A DNA stretch of 6,617 nt from an uncultured Alphaproteobacteria bacterium (GTDB lineage: Bacteria > Pseudomonadota > Alphaproteobacteria > Bin95): positions 1 to 6,617 of the forward strand of contig CAJXVF010000133.1 in the NCBI GenBank assembly GCA_913060845.1, read 5' to 3'. Below, in pieces: positions 5,239 to 6,617 of this stretch. The position numbers were made by a program, and so were the translations under genes. Within the stretch, counting starts at the first letter, position 1. Each line of letters begins with the position of its first letter. The notes beneath the pieces were generated by a model, which saw only the letters and a list, made by a program, of their open reading frames with translations, ran no database searches and was not told where the DNA came from.

Positions 5239-6210
5239 TTGACCAATTTTCCAGATACGTCCGCCCTCAACATCCACTTCGCCCACAGCGCCTATCAGCT
5301 CGCCGATCGTTTTGCAGCTCGTAGGACTGGGATTCAGCATTTTCAGACATTTACACCCAAAGATACCCGCGCGCGGATTGGCGAAGGGCATGTACTTGTG
5401 GCGTCTGGGTTCTGGAAGAATGACTTTCTGGATGAAGCCAAGGCCCTGCAATTTGTGCAGGTTTGTGCGGTTGGCTATGACCAATTCGATCAAGCTGCCG
5501 TTAAAGCAAATAACGTCAAGCTTGCGAATGCAGCGGGTGTGAATGCCAATGCTGTTAGCGATCACGCGCTGGCGCTTATCCTCGGGATGACCCGCCTCAC
5601 CCATATTGCGCGGGACAATCAGCGAAAGGCGCATTGGCGCCCGATGATTGCTGACATCTCCCGCCGGGAAGAAGAACTGCCCGGCAAAACGTTGTTGATC
5701 TATGGCACGGGCCAGATCGGTGGCCGGATTTCACGACTCGCCAAGGCGTTTGGCATGAATGTCATCGGTGTTCGGCGTGATCCGTCCAAGGCTGTGGAAG
5801 GTGTCGACGAACTCCATACTACCGACAAGTTCGTGTCTCTCTTGCCGCGCGCTGACATCGTCGTATTGGCTTGCCCGTTAACGCCAGAAACACGCAACTT
5901 GATGGACGCCAAAGCCTTCGCTGCAATGAAAGAAACCGGCTACCTCGTGAACGTCGCGCGCGGCGGATGCGTAGACCACGATGCCTTAGTCGCAGCAGCA
6001 CAAAATAGCCAAATTGCAGGCGCTGGCATTGATGTGACGGAACCCGAGCCTCTCCATATAGACTCGCCGCTCTGGGGCCTTGAGAACATCCTGCTGACCC
6101 CGCATTCTGGCGGCGAAACCCGAATGTATGAGGACAACGTCCTCGACATCCTGATGGACAACCTGGAACGGATGGCTGCAGGCAACGACCTCCGCAATCA
6201 GATTGTTTGA
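5239..6210 (+). CDS. D-isomer-specific 2-hydroxyacid dehydrogenase
   Basis: A 323-aa cytosolic enzyme of the D-2-hydroxyacid dehydrogenase family, interconverting 2-keto acids and D-2-hydroxy acids. Numbered from TTG 5239, the nucleotide-binding loop is G156-T-G-Q-I-G161. The residues after beta-2 are V-R179-R180 rather than an acidic residue, which favours NADP(H). The catalytic triad is R241 (NVARGG), E270 (GIDVTEPEP) and H289 (TPHSGG). The N-terminal substrate half includes VLVASGFW and AVGYDQFD. No ATG gives a full N-terminal domain. TTG 5239 has AAGGA (5227-5231) with 7-nt spacing and gives the usual family length. The frame stays open back to a TTG at 5173, but the 22 extra residues (Ser/Cys-rich) look non-family. 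Glyoxylate, hydroxypyruvate or phenylpyruvate-type substrates are possible; none can be assigned. It is divergent from the Rieske operon and may share regulation with it. No terminator hairpin is evident after the stop. Confidence 0.9.
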   Translation: MTNFPDTSALNIHFAHSAYQLADRFAARRTGIQHFQTFTPKDTRARIGEGHVLVASGFWKNDFLDEAKALQFVQVCAVGYDQFDQAAVKANNVKLANAAGVNANAVSDHALALILGMTRLTHIARDNQRKAHWRPMIADISRREEELPGKTLLIYGTGQIGGRISRLAKAFGMNVIGVRRDPSKAVEGVDELHTTDKFVSLLPRADIVVLACPLTPETRNLMDAKAFAAMKETGYLVNVARGGCVDHDALVAAAQNSQIAGAGIDVTEPEPLHIDSPLWGLENILLTPHSGGETRMYEDNVLDILMDNLERMAAGNDLRNQIV

Positions 6211-6350
6211 AATTTGCAGGAACCTAACATCTGGAACGCTCACCGCTTGGACGAGGGGATGGCAGAGAATCTTGATGTATGCTGCATCTTTATGGTGTTA
6301 TCGCATTCAAAATAATTCTTGTTGATTGTGCATGAGTTATTCGGTGAAAT
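6211..6350. other. Intergenic region, AT-rich toward its right end
   Basis: No gene is supported here. Base composition becomes AT-rich from about 6265, where a promoter for the small gene at 6374 would be expected. TTGATG followed 18 nt later by TGTTAT is a weak sigma70-like pair that I would not call on its own. Confidence 0.4.
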
Positions 6351-6372
6351 GGCACTCTTTAAGGAGAGTGCC
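6351..6372 (+). promoter_or_regulatory. Perfect hairpin with the SD in its loop, upstream of the 58-aa ORF
   Basis: GGCACTCT (6351-6358) pairs perfectly with AGAGTGCC (6365-6372) over 8 bp around a 6-nt loop TTAAGG. The SD AAGGAG (6361-6366) spans the loop and top of the stem, and the hairpin ends 1 nt before the ATG at 6374. It would be either an RNA structure gating translation or a palindromic operator at the leader. Confidence 0.55.
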
Positions 6373-6373
6373 A

Positions 6374-6550
6374 ATGAATTCATCTGTTCCCGATTTACTC
6401 ACCCAAGGCGACCCAGCACGCCTTTTTCCCGTCCTTGCCGACACCTCAAAAGAAGGCTGGGCGACATCTATTCTTCTGGCTTGCATATCAATTATTGATG
6501 AGCTGGGAGGTGAATTACTAAAAGGCACCGGCCAGCGGGTTGGCTGTTGA
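6374..6550 (+). CDS. 58-aa ORF, probably the truncated N-terminus of a larger conserved protein
   Basis: ATG 6374 is chosen over an in-frame ATG at 6326 because AAGGAG (6361-6366) sits 7 nt before it. The product starts MNSSVPDLLTQGDPARLFPV and continues LADTSKEGWATSILLA, a compact, conserved-looking sequence with a helix up to ELLKGTGQRVG. It then stops at TGA 6548 after C58. The LLTQGDPARLFPVLADTSKE block recalls N-termini of much longer bacterial proteins that I believe are annotated as PD-(D/E)XK-type nucleases or hypothetical proteins, but this is from memory and uncertain. The 67 bp after the stop hold no continuing frame: the same frame meets TAG after seven codons. It is therefore either a small stand-alone gene or the remnant of a gene cut by a mutation or rearrangement near 6545. 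Confidence 0.5.
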   Translation: MNSSVPDLLTQGDPARLFPVLADTSKEGWATSILLACISIIDELGGELLKGTGQRVGC

Positions 6551-6617
6551 GCAAAGATTAAGGGGCTGGCCTAGCTAAGGGTTTCTGTTCAGAGGTTTGC
6601 CCACTTGCGTAATACTT
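6551..6617. other. Right-edge sequence with no recognisable feature
   Basis: No ORF, tRNA or hairpin terminator is visible after the stop at 6550. The sequence might be the edge of an inserted element that cut the preceding ORF, but no inverted-repeat end can be recognised without the flanking sequence. Confidence 0.3.

Noticed and set aside
5191..5634. A 147-aa minus-strand frame opposite the 2-hydroxyacid dehydrogenase
   Set aside because: It is antisense to a gene with a complete catalytic triad and nucleotide-binding motif, and shows no protein family features.
6545..6574. A second selenocysteine (Cys-UGA) in the 58-aa ORF
   Set aside because: The frame after TGA 6548 reaches TAG after seven codons, there is no SECIS-like hairpin, and there is no known redox motif.

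Overview
The window looks like a chromosomal stretch from a Gram-negative bacterium, probably an alphaproteobacterium. This is inferred from moderate to high GC, short intergenic gaps, purine-rich Shine-Dalgarno (SD) sites and the protein families present; no rRNA or marker gene confirms it. I see no tRNA, CRISPR array or recognisable transposase.

Layout: (a) 1-115, minus: the exported N-terminus of a small secreted protein running off the left edge, resembling LprI/DUF1311. (b) 262-705, plus: a BCP-type peroxiredoxin whose peroxidatic cysteine codon is an in-frame TGA. A two-part hairpin starts 2 nt after that TGA, so the gene reads as a selenoprotein that ordinary gene callers would split or shorten. 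A strong intrinsic terminator follows. (c) 823-2313, plus: two tandem NAD-type short-chain dehydrogenases 15 nt apart, the first close to the DHRS6 / 2-keto-3-deoxy-L-fuconate dehydrogenase group. A GC-rich hairpin follows. (d) 2404-3020, minus: a GH19 chitinase/endolysin-like gene broken by one missing base, with a palindrome over its SD. (e) 3096-5087, minus: an apparent operon of a Rieske [2Fe-2S] protein (GTG start), an uncharacterised 124-aa protein overlapping it by 23 bp, and a 408-aa ACMSD-like amidohydrolase. (f) 5239-6210, plus, divergent from (e): a D-2-hydroxyacid dehydrogenase with a likely TTG start. (g) 6374-6550, plus: a 58-aa ORF that ends abruptly and looks like the N-terminus of a longer protein. 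Its SD lies in the loop of a perfect 8-bp hairpin.

The SDR pair, the amidohydrolase operon and the 2-hydroxyacid dehydrogenase together suggest catabolism of an organic acid, sugar acid or aromatic-derived compound, but no substrate can be assigned from sequence alone. The peroxiredoxin is probably an independent antioxidant unit. The most notable content is the Sec-peroxiredoxin with its bSECIS-like hairpin. Next are the Rieske/124-aa/amidohydrolase cassette and the two genes with SD-overlapping palindromes.
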